Of a stretch of DNA of 64,000 nt, positions 25,471 through 33,622 are shown in pieces (within the stretch, counting starts at the first letter, position 1; each line of letters starts with the position of its first letter). Origin of the DNA: Bacillus marasmi (GTDB lineage: Bacteria; Bacillota; Bacilli; Bacillales; Cytobacillaceae). Where the stretch lies: contig NZ_LR656171.1 of the NCBI RefSeq assembly GCF_902168435.1, positions 1 through 64,000 of the forward strand. The letters are read 5' to 3'. A program made the position numbers and the translations under genes. A model generated the notes under the pieces. That model worked only from the letters and a program-made list of their open reading frames with translations. It was not told the origin of the DNA and did no database searches.

Positions 25471-25486
25471 ATACCTATATAGGTAT
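25471..25486. promoter_or_regulatory. CsoR/CstR-like operator palindrome
   Basis: ATACCTATATAGGTAT is a perfect 16-base palindrome immediately upstream of the yrkH ribosome site. It resembles the other two palindromes of this cluster and the operators of CsoR-family persulfide sensors as I recall them. Confidence 0.6.
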
Positions 25487-25524
25487 TTATTTTTTATAAA
25501 AAAAATAATGTTAAGCTATTTTAG

Positions 25525-25920
25525 TTAAAAAGTTAAAGTTACATTTGCATCCTTCGCATACTCTAGAAACGTTACAGCCCCACCAACTTCAATCCCGTCA
25601 AGAAGATCTGCAAGTTCTAGTCCCATGACATCAATTGTCATTTGACAGCCAATGAATTTGACACCTAACTCTTTTGCGATCTCAATCAATTCTGGTATTG
25701 CAGGAACGTTTTCTTTCTTAAACCCTTGGGCATAATGCTCCTTACCCGCAGGGATTGGCAATGCTTGGTTTGCTTGTTTGTGAATAAGATTAAGCCCTTC
25801 GAAAGTGAAGAAAATAGAAACTTCTTTATCCATTGAAGCTGCTGCAGTTGCTATATTGAAAACCTTATAGGCATCAAATAAACCACCATTACTAGCAATA
25901 ATAGCTACTTTTCCACTCAT
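25525..25920 (-). CDS. yrkE: DsrE/DsrF-like sulfur-carrier protein (YrkE-like)
   Basis: 131 residues. The pattern VAIIASNGGLFDAYKVFNIATAA at the N-terminus and FIGCQMTIDVMGL with a conserved Cys near residue 95 are those of the DsrE family, which relay sulfane sulfur on a cysteine. It follows the TusA-rhodanese gene with one base between stop and start, so the two are co-translated and their products probably exchange sulfur. It is shorter than the 160-residue B. subtilis YrkE that I recall. Confidence 0.8.
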   Translation of the reverse strand: MSGKVAIIASNGGLFDAYKVFNIATAAASMDKEVSIFFTFEGLNLIHKQANQALPIPAGKEHYAQGFKKENVPAIPELIEIAKELGVKFIGCQMTIDVMGLELADLLDGIEVGGAVTFLEYAKDANVTLTF

Positions 25921-25921
25921 C

Positions 25922-26518
25922 TTATTTCCCCCTCAATTCTGTTAAATTGTTAAGACCAATTGTTTTCCCAATCCATTCACTCATGCCAGGCACAACATTA
26001 AATACGCTCTTAAAACCGTTTTCTGCTAAAAGCTGTGCGGCGAAATCACTTCTGTTTCCTGTCCGGCAAATAACATAAATCGTAGCTTCTTGATTTAATT
26101 CGTTTAATCGATCTTGTAAGTCTCCTAGCGGAATTGATAGCGCATTAGGGATATGATCGAAAGCATATTCTGCCGCTTCCCTCACATCAAGAACAACGCA
26201 GTTATCATTAGCATCAATTTTCATGGCCAACTCTTCGTTAGTCGCTACTTGAGAGTGTTTTTTTTCGACTGTCTCCTCACTTGATGCCTTTCTAATGTAA
26301 TGAATAATGACACCGTCTGTTTCAATCACACCTAAATATTGATGACCTGCGTTTTTTGACCAAGCCTTTAGATCTGCTTTTGAACCCTTATCTGTTGCAA
26401 TAATTTCAATCACTTGTCCTTCAACTAGCCCATCCATTGCCTTTTTTGTTCTGACAACCGGCATCGGACAAGCAAGACCCTTTGCATCTAATACGAAATC
26501 TGTTTTAATCGGTTCCAT
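25922..26518 (-). CDS. yrkF: TusA-rhodanese fusion (YrkF-like)
   Basis: 198 residues. Residues 1-80 are a TusA domain with the sulfur-accepting Cys in LACPMP; residues 100-190 are a rhodanese with the active-site loop CRTGNRS. The fusion can hold sulfane sulfur on both cysteines and pass it on. GAGGG lies six bases before the ATG. Upstream is a TACC...GGTA palindrome that may bind the same regulator as the other two sites. Confidence 0.88.
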   Translation of the reverse strand: MEPIKTDFVLDAKGLACPMPVVRTKKAMDGLVEGQVIEIIATDKGSKADLKAWSKNAGHQYLGVIETDGVIIHYIRKASSEETVEKKHSQVATNEELAMKIDANDNCVVLDVREAAEYAFDHIPNALSIPLGDLQDRLNELNQEATIYVICRTGNRSDFAAQLLAENGFKSVFNVVPGMSEWIGKTIGLNNLTELRGK

Positions 26519-26534
26519 GTATATCCCTCACTAA

Positions 26535-26551
26535 TTACCCTATAAGGTATA
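26535..26551. promoter_or_regulatory. Weaker CsoR/CstR-like operator
   Basis: TTACCCTATAAGGTATA is an imperfect palindrome with TACC/GGTA half sites, just upstream of the yrkF ribosome site. It matches the pattern of the sites at 25471 and 26903. Confidence 0.45.
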
Positions 26552-26568
26552 TTTTTGCGTAAAATTTT

Positions 26569-26865
26569 TTACTTAACCTCACCTTTCCAGGCAAGCATTC
26601 CTCCATTCATATTGGTAACCTTAAAACCTTGGCTTTTAAGGAACTGAGTAGCTCGACCACTGCGAGCACCTGAACGGCAGACCATAATGTATTCTTTTTC
26701 TTGATCCAATTCATGCAAACTGTTCGGAATCAATCCCAATGGAATATGGATAATACCTGGAATACTTCTCTCTAGAACCTCATCTGCTTCACGTACATCT
26801 ATAAGATTTAATGTTTTTCCTTCTTTTAGTAATGCTTCCACTTCAGTTGTTGATATTTCTTTCAT
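26569..26865 (-). CDS. Single-domain rhodanese
   Basis: 98 residues. The catalytic loop CRSGARSGRA near residue 61 and the RDD-like LIDVREADEVLE near residue 22 define a stand-alone rhodanese, which transfers sulfur between thiosulfate or persulfides and thiols. It is the first gene of the sulfur cluster. The open frame extends to 26958 but AAGGGGGC lies seven bases before the ATG at 26863-26865, and the promoter/operator lies upstream of that. Confidence 0.88.
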   Translation of the reverse strand: MKEISTTEVEALLKEGKTLNLIDVREADEVLERSIPGIIHIPLGLIPNSLHELDQEKEYIMVCRSGARSGRATQFLKSQGFKVTNMNGGMLAWKGEVK

Positions 26866-26902
26866 TAAATAAGCCCCCTTGTTCGAAAATAACCTCTTTT
26901 TG

Positions 26903-26946
26903 TATACCCCTAAGGGTATATTACTAAGAATTAAAAACATTGTCAA
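26903..26946 (-). promoter_or_regulatory. SigA promoter with overlapping CstR-like operator
   Basis: On the minus strand TTGACA (26941-26946), a 17-base spacer and TAATAT (26918-26923) make a near-consensus promoter. The palindrome TATACCCCTAAGGGTATA (26903-26920) overlaps the -10 box, an arrangement that allows repression. A CsoR/CstR-family repressor is the natural candidate; no such gene is in the window. Confidence 0.7.
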
Positions 26947-27136
26947 CATATTAAGCAAAGTTAATTGGAGATTTTTTTAAAAAATCCTAATTGATAGTTT
27001 GATTGTGTTTATAAAATTTACAGGATTTTTGATTGAGTGGGAAGTTTTGTTTGGTTTTTTGAAAAAAATGAGTTATTTTCGGTGAAAAACCTTCATTTCT
27101 GAGAAATATCCTTCATTTTTTTAGTAATGAAAGAGA

Positions 27137-27160
27137 GGGTGTCCCATTTTCTAGACACCC
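27137..27160 (-). terminator. Probable terminator after scoB
   Basis: GGGTGTC (27137-27143) pairs with GACACCC (27154-27160). The T-tract on the minus strand is interrupted (CTCTCTTTCATT), so strength is uncertain. The surrounding 26947-27185 has no gene. Confidence 0.55.
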
Positions 27161-27185
27161 TTCATCCAAAATTCAAAATCTAAAA

Positions 27186-27827
27186 TTAGCTAGAAACTGC
27201 AACTTTAAATTTAGCTTCTGTTTTTTCAATTACTTCCTCAACGGTAACTCCTTCTTGTGTTTCAACAAGAACCATACCTTCTGGGGTAAAATCGAACACT
27301 GCTAAATCAGTGATTAAGCGGTGAACAACACCTTTACCAGTTAATGGTAGTGTGCAATCCTTTTTCACTTTGGATTCACCATGCTTGTTCACATGTTCCA
27401 TGATAACAACGACGCGCTTTGCACCATTCACTAGGTCCATTGCACCGCCCATCCCTTTTACCATTTTTCCAGGAATCATCCAGTTTGCTAAGTCTCCAGA
27501 TTCAGAAACTTCCATTCCTCCTAGGATTGCTAGGTCGATATGACCACCGCGAATCATTGCGAATGATTCTGCGCTGTCAAAATATGAAGCGCTAGGAACT
27601 GCGGTTACGGTTTCTTTTCCGGCGTTAATTAAATCTGGATCTTCAGATCCTGCAATTGGGTATGGCCCGATACCTAATAGACCGTTTTCTGATTGCAGCA
27701 ATACATTATAATCACTAGGAATCTCGTTAGCAATTAGGGTTGGAATCCCGATTCCTAGATTAACATTCATACCATCTTGAATTTCCTTTACGGCACGTTT
27801 AACGATGATTTGGCGTGTATCCTTCAT
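27186..27827 (-). CDS. scoB: 3-oxoacid CoA-transferase subunit B
   Basis: 213 residues. [12 protein letters not shown] near residue 48 contains the catalytic Glu that forms the acyl-glutamyl and CoA-thioester intermediates. With subunit A it moves CoA from succinyl-CoA (or acetyl-CoA) to acetoacetate. It ends the yng operon, where acetoacetate is a product of leucine breakdown, so the pair completes the pathway to acetoacetyl-CoA. GAGGG precedes the ATG. Confidence 0.9.
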   Translation of the reverse strand: MKDTRQIIVKRAVKEIQDGMNVNLGIGIPTLIANEIPSDYNVLLQSENGLLGIGPYPIAGSEDPDLINAGKETVTAVPSASYFDSAESFAMIRGGHIDLAILGGMEVSESGDLANWMIPGKMVKGMGGAMDLVNGAKRVVVIMEHVNKHGESKVKKDCTLPLTGKGVVHRLITDLAVFDFTPEGMVLVETQEGVTVEEVIEKTEAKFKVAVSS

Positions 27828-27866
27828 TATCTATTCCCTCGTCTCTTTGATTATTTTTCGCAAAAA

Positions 27867-28568
27867 TTAAGCTTGAACTACAGTACGGCGTTCGATGCGT
27901 TTTTCGTAGTTTGTTCCTAGTAATACGCGTTGAACGTAGATTCCTGGAGTGTGAATTTCGTCTGGATCTAATTCGCCGATACCAACGATTTCCTCAACCT
28001 CAGCAATGGTGATTTTACCTGCAGTTGCTGCCATTGGATTGAAGTTACGAGCTGTTTTACGGAAGACAAGGTTTCCAAGTGGATCTGCTTTCCATGCTTT
28101 TACTAGGGCAAAATCACCAACGATCCCTTCTTCTAAAAGGTAAGTCTTGCCGTTGAATTCCTTATGTTCTTTACCTTCTGCAATTGGTGTACCTACGCCT
28201 GTTGCTGTGTAAAAGCCTGGGATTCCAGCGCCACCGGCACGAATCCGCTCAGCAAGCGTGCCTTGTGGTGCTAGTTCAACTTCAAGCTCACCGCTTAAGA
28301 ACTGAGTTTCAAAAATTTTATTTTCACCTACATAAGAAGAAATCATTTTCTTGATTTGCTTGTTAGCAAGAAGTAAACCTAAGCCCCAGTCATCAACGCC
28401 GCAGTTATTACTAACGACTGTTAAATCCTTTGTGCCTTGGTCCCGTAGTGCAAGAATAGCTTTTTCAGGAATTCCGCAAAGACCAAATCCACCAACGATA
28501 AGTGTATCCCCATCTTTAATATCTTTAACTGCTTCAGCAAATGAATTGACAACCTTACTTTTCGTCAT
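27867..28568 (-). CDS. scoA: 3-oxoacid CoA-transferase subunit A
   Basis: 233 residues. [10 protein letters not shown] near residue 26 is the CoA-binding signature of the A subunit, and [12 protein letters not shown] and [10 protein letters not shown] follow as in the family. It lies 39 bases upstream of scoB and 30 bases after yngE, in one operon with leucine degradation. GGGAGG is seven bases before the ATG. Confidence 0.9.
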   Translation of the reverse strand: MTKSKVVNSFAEAVKDIKDGDTLIVGGFGLCGIPEKAILALRDQGTKDLTVVSNNCGVDDWGLGLLLANKQIKKMISSYVGENKIFETQFLSGELEVELAPQGTLAERIRAGGAGIPGFYTATGVGTPIAEGKEHKEFNGKTYLLEEGIVGDFALVKAWKADPLGNLVFRKTARNFNPMAATAGKITIAEVEEIVGIGELDPDEIHTPGIYVQRVLLGTNYEKRIERRTVVQA

Positions 28569-28598
28569 TATTGTAACCTCCCTGTAAAAACTTAAGTA

Positions 28599-30143
28599 TT
28601 AAACTGGATATACTGGGTGTTTGCGATCTGTGAATTGAACATCTTTTGATGAGTAAGCATCATAACGGTTGATTAACTCGTCACGTAGTGATGTTACTGG
28701 GATGATTCCGTCGATGACCATTTCAGATGCTAGACGGTAAATATCGATATCCTTTGTGTATTCCTCACGTTTTTCAGCAATGAATGCTGGACGCTCTTCT
28801 TCTGGTAACGCCGCAATTTTATTAGCATAAACAGCATTTACTGCTGCTTCAGGTCCCATTACTGCGATAGAAGCAGATGGTAATGCTAACACTGCATCAG
28901 GTTCGAATGCTGGGCCTGCCATTGCGTATAGACCTGCACCGTATGCCTTACGAACGATGACAGAGATTTTTGGAACAGATGCTTCACTCATAGCAGAAAT
29001 CATTTTCGCACCATGACGAATGATTCCAGCACGCTCTACAGCTGTACCAATCATGAAGCCTGGAACATCCACAAGGAACAATAATGGAATATGGAAAGCG
29101 TCACATAGGTTGATAAACTTCGCTGCCTTATCGGCTGTATCGTGGAATAGTACGCCACCTTTTACGCGCGGTTGGTTAGCGATAATTCCGACAGCTTTAC
29201 CGTCGATGCGAGCAAGACCAGTAATTAATTCACCAGCAAATAGCTTTTTAATTTCAAAGAAAGTACCTTCATCAATAATTCCGTTAATTAAATCAAGCAT
29301 ATTGAACGCTGCATTTTGATTCGCAGGAATGATTTCTTCTAATGGTTTCTTTAATTGCTTAGGTGCAACTGATTCTTGAACCGGTGGTTTTTCAGAATAG
29401 TTTGCTGGGAAGTATGACAAATATTTACGAGCTTGAGCGATTGCATCTTCTTCATTTTTCGCAAGAACATCACCACAACCTGAAACTGAACAATGCATAC
29501 GCGCTCCGCCCATTTGCTCTAATGTTACTTGCTCACCGATAACCATTTCAGCCATACGAGGTGATCCAAGGTACATTGATGCATTTTTATCAACCATGAT
29601 GACGATATCACAGAAAGCTGGGATGTATGCACCACCTGCTGCTGAAGGTCCGAATAAAATACATACTTGTGGAACTCGGCCAGAGAATTTTACTTGATTG
29701 TAGAAAATACGGCCGGCACCACGGCGACCTGGGAACATTTCCACTTGGTCAGTGATACGAGCACCAGCTGAATCGACAAGATAAAGTAGTGGAACACGAA
29801 GCTTTTCAGCTGTTTCTTGGATACGGATAATTTTTTCTACAGTCCGTGAACCCCAAGAACCCGCTTTAATCGTAGAGTCATTTGCCATTACGCAAACAAG
29901 CTGGCCATTGATTTTACCCATACCTGTGTATACACCGTCTGCTGGAAGGTCGCCCGCCATAAAGTTGGCAAATAATGCATCTTCAAGTTCGAAGCCTGGA
30001 TCGAAAAGAAGTTTTAAGCGATCACGCATGAAAAGCTTGCCTTGTTCTTGGTTTTTCTCATGGTATTTAGGGGCGCCACCCTTTTTAATTTGGTCTATTT
30101 TTTCTTCAAGTGAGTTTTGAAGGGACTGTACATCAACTGTCAT
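28599..30143 (-). CDS. yngE: Acyl-CoA carboxylase carboxyltransferase subunit (YngE, methylcrotonyl-CoA type)
   Basis: 514 residues. The crotonase-like carboxyltransferase halves are visible: GARITDQVEMFPGRRGAGRI and GPSAAGGAYIPAFCD in the N-domain, and FLVDVPGFMIGTAVE and KAYGAGLYAM in the C-domain. It transfers CO2 from carboxybiotin to the acyl-CoA; context with HMG-CoA lyase and methylglutaconyl hydratase makes 3-methylcrotonyl-CoA the likely substrate. Its partners are the biotin carboxylase at 32234 and the biotin carrier at 32006. AAGGAG precedes the ATG. Confidence 0.9.
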   Translation of the reverse strand: MTVDVQSLQNSLEEKIDQIKKGGAPKYHEKNQEQGKLFMRDRLKLLFDPGFELEDALFANFMAGDLPADGVYTGMGKINGQLVCVMANDSTIKAGSWGSRTVEKIIRIQETAEKLRVPLLYLVDSAGARITDQVEMFPGRRGAGRIFYNQVKFSGRVPQVCILFGPSAAGGAYIPAFCDIVIMVDKNASMYLGSPRMAEMVIGEQVTLEQMGGARMHCSVSGCGDVLAKNEEDAIAQARKYLSYFPANYSEKPPVQESVAPKQLKKPLEEIIPANQNAAFNMLDLINGIIDEGTFFEIKKLFAGELITGLARIDGKAVGIIANQPRVKGGVLFHDTADKAAKFINLCDAFHIPLLFLVDVPGFMIGTAVERAGIIRHGAKMISAMSEASVPKISVIVRKAYGAGLYAMAGPAFEPDAVLALPSASIAVMGPEAAVNAVYANKIAALPEEERPAFIAEKREEYTKDIDIYRLASEMVIDGIIPVTSLRDELINRYDAYSSKDVQFTDRKHPVYPV

Positions 30144-30253
30144 ATCATTCTCTCCTTCTCGTCTAGTATTTATAGTTGATTTCCGCTTCAGGCATTTCGC
30201 TTTCTACTACAATCAACTGTATGGGCATAAGCCCGTCTCTTCTACCTATCTAT

Positions 30254-31036
30254 TTATTCACCTATGTATACAGGTGGTCTTTTTTCTTTGAATGCTTGTA
30301 AGCCTTCTAGACGGTCTTTTGTTGGGATGGTAATTTCGTAGGCGTTTTGTTCAATAGAAAGACCTGTATTTTGATCAACATCGTAACCCTTATCAATAGC
30401 AAATTTTGCTTGAGTTACTGCGATTGGACCATTTTTAACAATTTGTCCGGCTACTTCCATTGCTTTTTCAAGCAACGAGCCTGCTGGTGTTACGTACTCG
30501 ACTAAGCCGATTTCTCGTGCTTCCCAAGCATCAATTCGTCTAGCTGTAAAAATAAGTTCTTTGGCACGACCTTTTCCTACTAATCGGGGTAAACGCTGTG
30601 TGCCGCCTGCTCCAGGGATAATTCCAAGTGATGTTTCAGTTAAGCCCATTTTCGTAGTTTCTGAAGCAATGCGAATGTCACATGCAAGCGCAAGCTCCGT
30701 TCCACCACCAAAGGCAACACCGTTGATTGCTGCAATTACCGGCTGTGGTAGTGCTTCAATTGCATTGATATTACCGCGAATTAACGCGACTGTTTTGCGA
30801 ACTTCAACCGGATTCATTCCAGCGCGTTCTTTCAAATCAGCTCCAGCGCAGAATGCTTTATCGCCAGCTCCTGTAATAATCACGCAGCGTACATTTTTAT
30901 CGAATTTGATATCATTGATTGTTTCTTGAAGTATTTTTAACATTTGCACGGACAAAGCGTTTGCCGCTTCTGCCCGATTCAATGTAATGATTGCGATTCC
31001 ATTATCTTTTTTCGTAACCAACACAGGATTCCCCAT
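30254..31036 (-). CDS. yngF: Enoyl-CoA hydratase (YngF, methylglutaconyl-CoA hydratase type)
   Basis: 260 residues of crotonase fold. The oxyanion hole is formed by CAGADLKE near residue 62 and AFGGGTELALACD near 108, and the catalytic Glu region is ETSLGIIPGAGGTQRLPR near 132. Gene order places it between HMG-CoA lyase and the carboxyltransferase, so the reaction is probably hydration of 3-methylglutaconyl-CoA to HMG-CoA. TAGGAGGG lies seven bases before the ATG. Confidence 0.88.
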   Translation of the reverse strand: MGNPVLVTKKDNGIAIITLNRAEAANALSVQMLKILQETINDIKFDKNVRCVIITGAGDKAFCAGADLKERAGMNPVEVRKTVALIRGNINAIEALPQPVIAAINGVAFGGGTELALACDIRIASETTKMGLTETSLGIIPGAGGTQRLPRLVGKGRAKELIFTARRIDAWEAREIGLVEYVTPAGSLLEKAMEVAGQIVKNGPIAVTQAKFAIDKGYDVDQNTGLSIEQNAYEITIPTKDRLEGLQAFKEKRPPVYIGE

Positions 31037-31061
31037 GAATATTCCCTCCTAAAAATCAATC

Positions 31062-31967
31062 CTAACCTACAGTGGAACATGCTACCTGAAGGCTCCGGCT
31101 TGGTAACGGTTTTCCAATTTTCTCTTGAATAAATCTTGAAGCGTTTAAAAGCTTTTCTTGATTGATACCTGTTTGAATTTCCATTTCATGTAGCATATAA
31201 ATCAAATCGTCTGTGGCAACATTTCCGCTTGCTCCAGGAGCATACGGGCAGCCACCTAAACCACCGATTGAAGAATCAAAAGTAGTGATTCCCATATCTA
31301 ATGAAACTAAAATGTTGGCTAAGGCTGTTCCGCGTGTATCATGGAAGTGCATCGCTAATTTTTCTGGAGGAAAACGTTTTAACAATACCTCTAAGACTTG
31401 CACGACCTGCTTTGGATTTGCCACACCGATTGTGTCCCCGAGTGATAGCTCATCGATTCCCATTTCGAATAAGCTTTCTGAAACACGAACAACTTGCTCG
31501 ATGTCTACTTTTCCTTCATAAGGACAACCAAATACGGTTGAGACATATCCTCTTGTTTGCTTTCCTGCTGTAATAGAATCCTGGACGATTGCTTTTAATA
31601 TTGGAAAGGTTTGATCGATAGATTTATTGATATTTTTTAAATTATGAGTTTCACTTGATGACATGAATACAGCAACTTCATCTATGTTAGCGGCAAAGGC
31701 CCGCTCCAAACCTTGCTGGTTTGGAACGAGTGCCGAATAGGTAACACCTTTCGCGCGGGTAATCCCGGTTGCAACTGCAACGGCATCTGAAAGTGCTGGA
31801 ATCCATTTTGGATTTACAAAGGAAGTAATTTCAATATGATTTAATCCTGTTTCGGACAGTTGATTAATCCAAGCTATTTTATCTTCCGTTGGAATGAATG
31901 CTTTTTCATTTTGCAATCCATCCCTTGGGCCTACTTCTTTTATCGTGACATTTTGCGGCCAATTCAT
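31062..31967 (-). CDS. yngG: Hydroxymethylglutaryl-CoA lyase
   Basis: 301 residues of TIM-barrel DRE-type lyase. EVGPRDGLQNE near residue 11 carries the metal-binding Asp and the catalytic Arg, HFHDTRG supplies metal His, and GGLGGCPYAPGASGN near 230 is the family loop with the catalytic Cys. It splits HMG-CoA into acetyl-CoA and acetoacetate, the last cleavage in leucine breakdown. AAGGTGG lies before the ATG at 31965-31967; the upstream TTG at 31988 is less likely. Confidence 0.92.
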   Translation of the reverse strand: MNWPQNVTIKEVGPRDGLQNEKAFIPTEDKIAWINQLSETGLNHIEITSFVNPKWIPALSDAVAVATGITRAKGVTYSALVPNQQGLERAFAANIDEVAVFMSSSETHNLKNINKSIDQTFPILKAIVQDSITAGKQTRGYVSTVFGCPYEGKVDIEQVVRVSESLFEMGIDELSLGDTIGVANPKQVVQVLEVLLKRFPPEKLAMHFHDTRGTALANILVSLDMGITTFDSSIGGLGGCPYAPGASGNVATDDLIYMLHEMEIQTGINQEKLLNASRFIQEKIGKPLPSRSLQVACSTVG

Positions 31968-32005
31968 CTGTCTTCCACCTTCTTTCAAAAAGTTTGCAGT
32001 GTGGA

Positions 32006-32221
32006 TTACTCCTCGATTTCTACAATGATATCGCCTTCGTTAACGAAATCACCTTCGTTAATTTTTACGTCTTTAACTGTTCCATCGACTTCTGCAGAAA
32101 TTGGAATTTCCATTTTCATAGATTCCAAGATGACAACATCTTGACCTTCTTCAACTACGTCACCTGGCTTCACTAATACCTTCCATACGTTTCCAGCCAT
32201 GCTTGCATATACTTCATTCAT
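32006..32221 (-). CDS. yngHB: Biotin carboxyl carrier protein (YngHB-like)
   Basis: 71 residues forming a single biotinyl/lipoyl domain. ESMKMEIPI near residue 34 contains the biotinylated Lys. It is a stand-alone carrier shared between the biotin carboxylase and the carboxyltransferase of the same operon, and sits 12 bases after the carboxylase gene. TAGGAGG lies before the ATG. Confidence 0.92.
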   Translation of the reverse strand: MNEVYASMAGNVWKVLVKPGDVVEEGQDVVILESMKMEIPISAEVDGTVKDVKINEGDFVNEGDIIVEIEE

Positions 32222-32233
32222 CTTGATTTCCTC

Positions 32234-33601
32234 CTATTTCACGCTTTTTGCGGATTTTTTTTGGGGTTGTAGGTGCTTTTCCACAAAGTTCGTTTGTGTA
32301 TCACCACTACGGAAAGCCTCATGGGCAATGACTTCCTTAAGCATTGGGATATTCGTCTTAATTCCTTCTACTTCATAACCCTCTAATGCTGCCTGCATAT
32401 TTTCGATTGCTTCTTCACGGTTGCTTCCTTTTACGATGAGTTTCGCAATCATCGGATCATAAAACGGAGTGACAGCTGATTGATCATGGACTGCCAACTC
32501 ATGGCGGATTCCTGCACCTTCAGGCAACACCAATTTGGTGATTTTTCCTGGTGAAGGGAAGAAGGTTTTTGGATCCTCCGCATAAATTCGCACTTCAATC
32601 GCATGGCCATAGCGCTTAATATCGTCTTGGTTGAAGCGCAGTGTTTCACCAAAGGCGATGCGAAGCTGCTGCTCAACTAAATCTAAGCCTGTGATTTCTT
32701 CTGTTACAGGGTGTTCAACCTGTAATCTAGTGTTCATTTCTAGGAAATAGAAGTTTTGTTGTTCATCAACTAGAAACTCAATTGTTCCTGCATTTTTATA
32801 GCCTATTGCCTTAGCTGCCGTTACAGCTGCTTGCCCCATTTTCTGACGAGTTTCTTCAGAGATGAATGATGATGGAGCCTCTTCAACGACTTTTTGATGG
32901 CGACGTTGTACAGAACATTCACGTTCCCAGAGATATACCGTGTTCCCTTGACCGTCTGCTAAAATTTGAATTTCGATATGACGTGGGTTTTCAACGTATT
33001 TCTCAACATACATCGCTCCATCGCCGAAAAAATCGGTCGCACGTTTACGGTTTCCTTCAAATGCTTTGCGGATTTCATCATCGCTTTTAACGACTTGCAT
33101 GCCAATTCCGCCGCCACCAGCTGATGCTTTAAGCATCACTGGATAGCCAAATGTGTTTGCTACTTGAACCGCTTCTTCAGCGTCAGCTAATGGATAAGTA
33201 ATTCCAGGAACAACAGGAACACCTGCTTCCTCCATTGCTTTACGAGATTCAATTTTTGAGCCCATTTGCGATATAACTTCTGGAGAAGGACCGATGAAAA
33301 CAAGTCCTTCCGCCTCACAGCGCCGAGCAAATTCGGCATTCTCAGATACTAAACCATAACCAGGATGGACGGCTTCTGCACCTGAAAGTCTTGCAACCTC
33401 TAAAATCTTTTCGATATTTAAATAGCTTTCAGATACGCGGGAGCCACCAATGAAATAAGCTTCATCAGCCAATTTCACATGAGGCGCCTCTGCATCAGCT
33501 TCTGAATATACACCTACAGTAGAAATCCCTAACGCTTTACATGTGCGCATTACTCGAGCTGCAATTTCCCCGCGATTAGCGATTAGAACTTTATTGAACA
33601 T
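32234..33601 (-). CDS. yngH: Biotin carboxylase subunit (YngH)
   Basis: 455 residues with the ATP-grasp layout: IANRGEIAARVMRTC at the N-terminus, the Gly-rich KASAGGGGIGM loop near residue 160, HIEIQ and EMNTRLQVEHPVTEEITG near 290. It carboxylates biotin on the adjacent carrier protein. The domain ends without a fused carrier, in agreement with the separate 71-residue gene. The ribosome site (GGGTGAAAATCA) is weaker than its neighbours'. Confidence 0.92.
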   Translation of the reverse strand: MFNKVLIANRGEIAARVMRTCKALGISTVGVYSEADAEAPHVKLADEAYFIGGSRVSESYLNIEKILEVARLSGAEAVHPGYGLVSENAEFARRCEAEGLVFIGPSPEVISQMGSKIESRKAMEEAGVPVVPGITYPLADAEEAVQVANTFGYPVMLKASAGGGGIGMQVVKSDDEIRKAFEGNRKRATDFFGDGAMYVEKYVENPRHIEIQILADGQGNTVYLWERECSVQRRHQKVVEEAPSSFISEETRQKMGQAAVTAAKAIGYKNAGTIEFLVDEQQNFYFLEMNTRLQVEHPVTEEITGLDLVEQQLRIAFGETLRFNQDDIKRYGHAIEVRIYAEDPKTFFPSPGKITKLVLPEGAGIRHELAVHDQSAVTPFYDPMIAKLIVKGSNREEAIENMQAALEGYEVEGIKTNIPMLKEVIAHEAFRSGDTQTNFVEKHLQPQKKSAKSVK

Positions 33602-33622
33602 TGATTTTCACCCGTTTCTATA

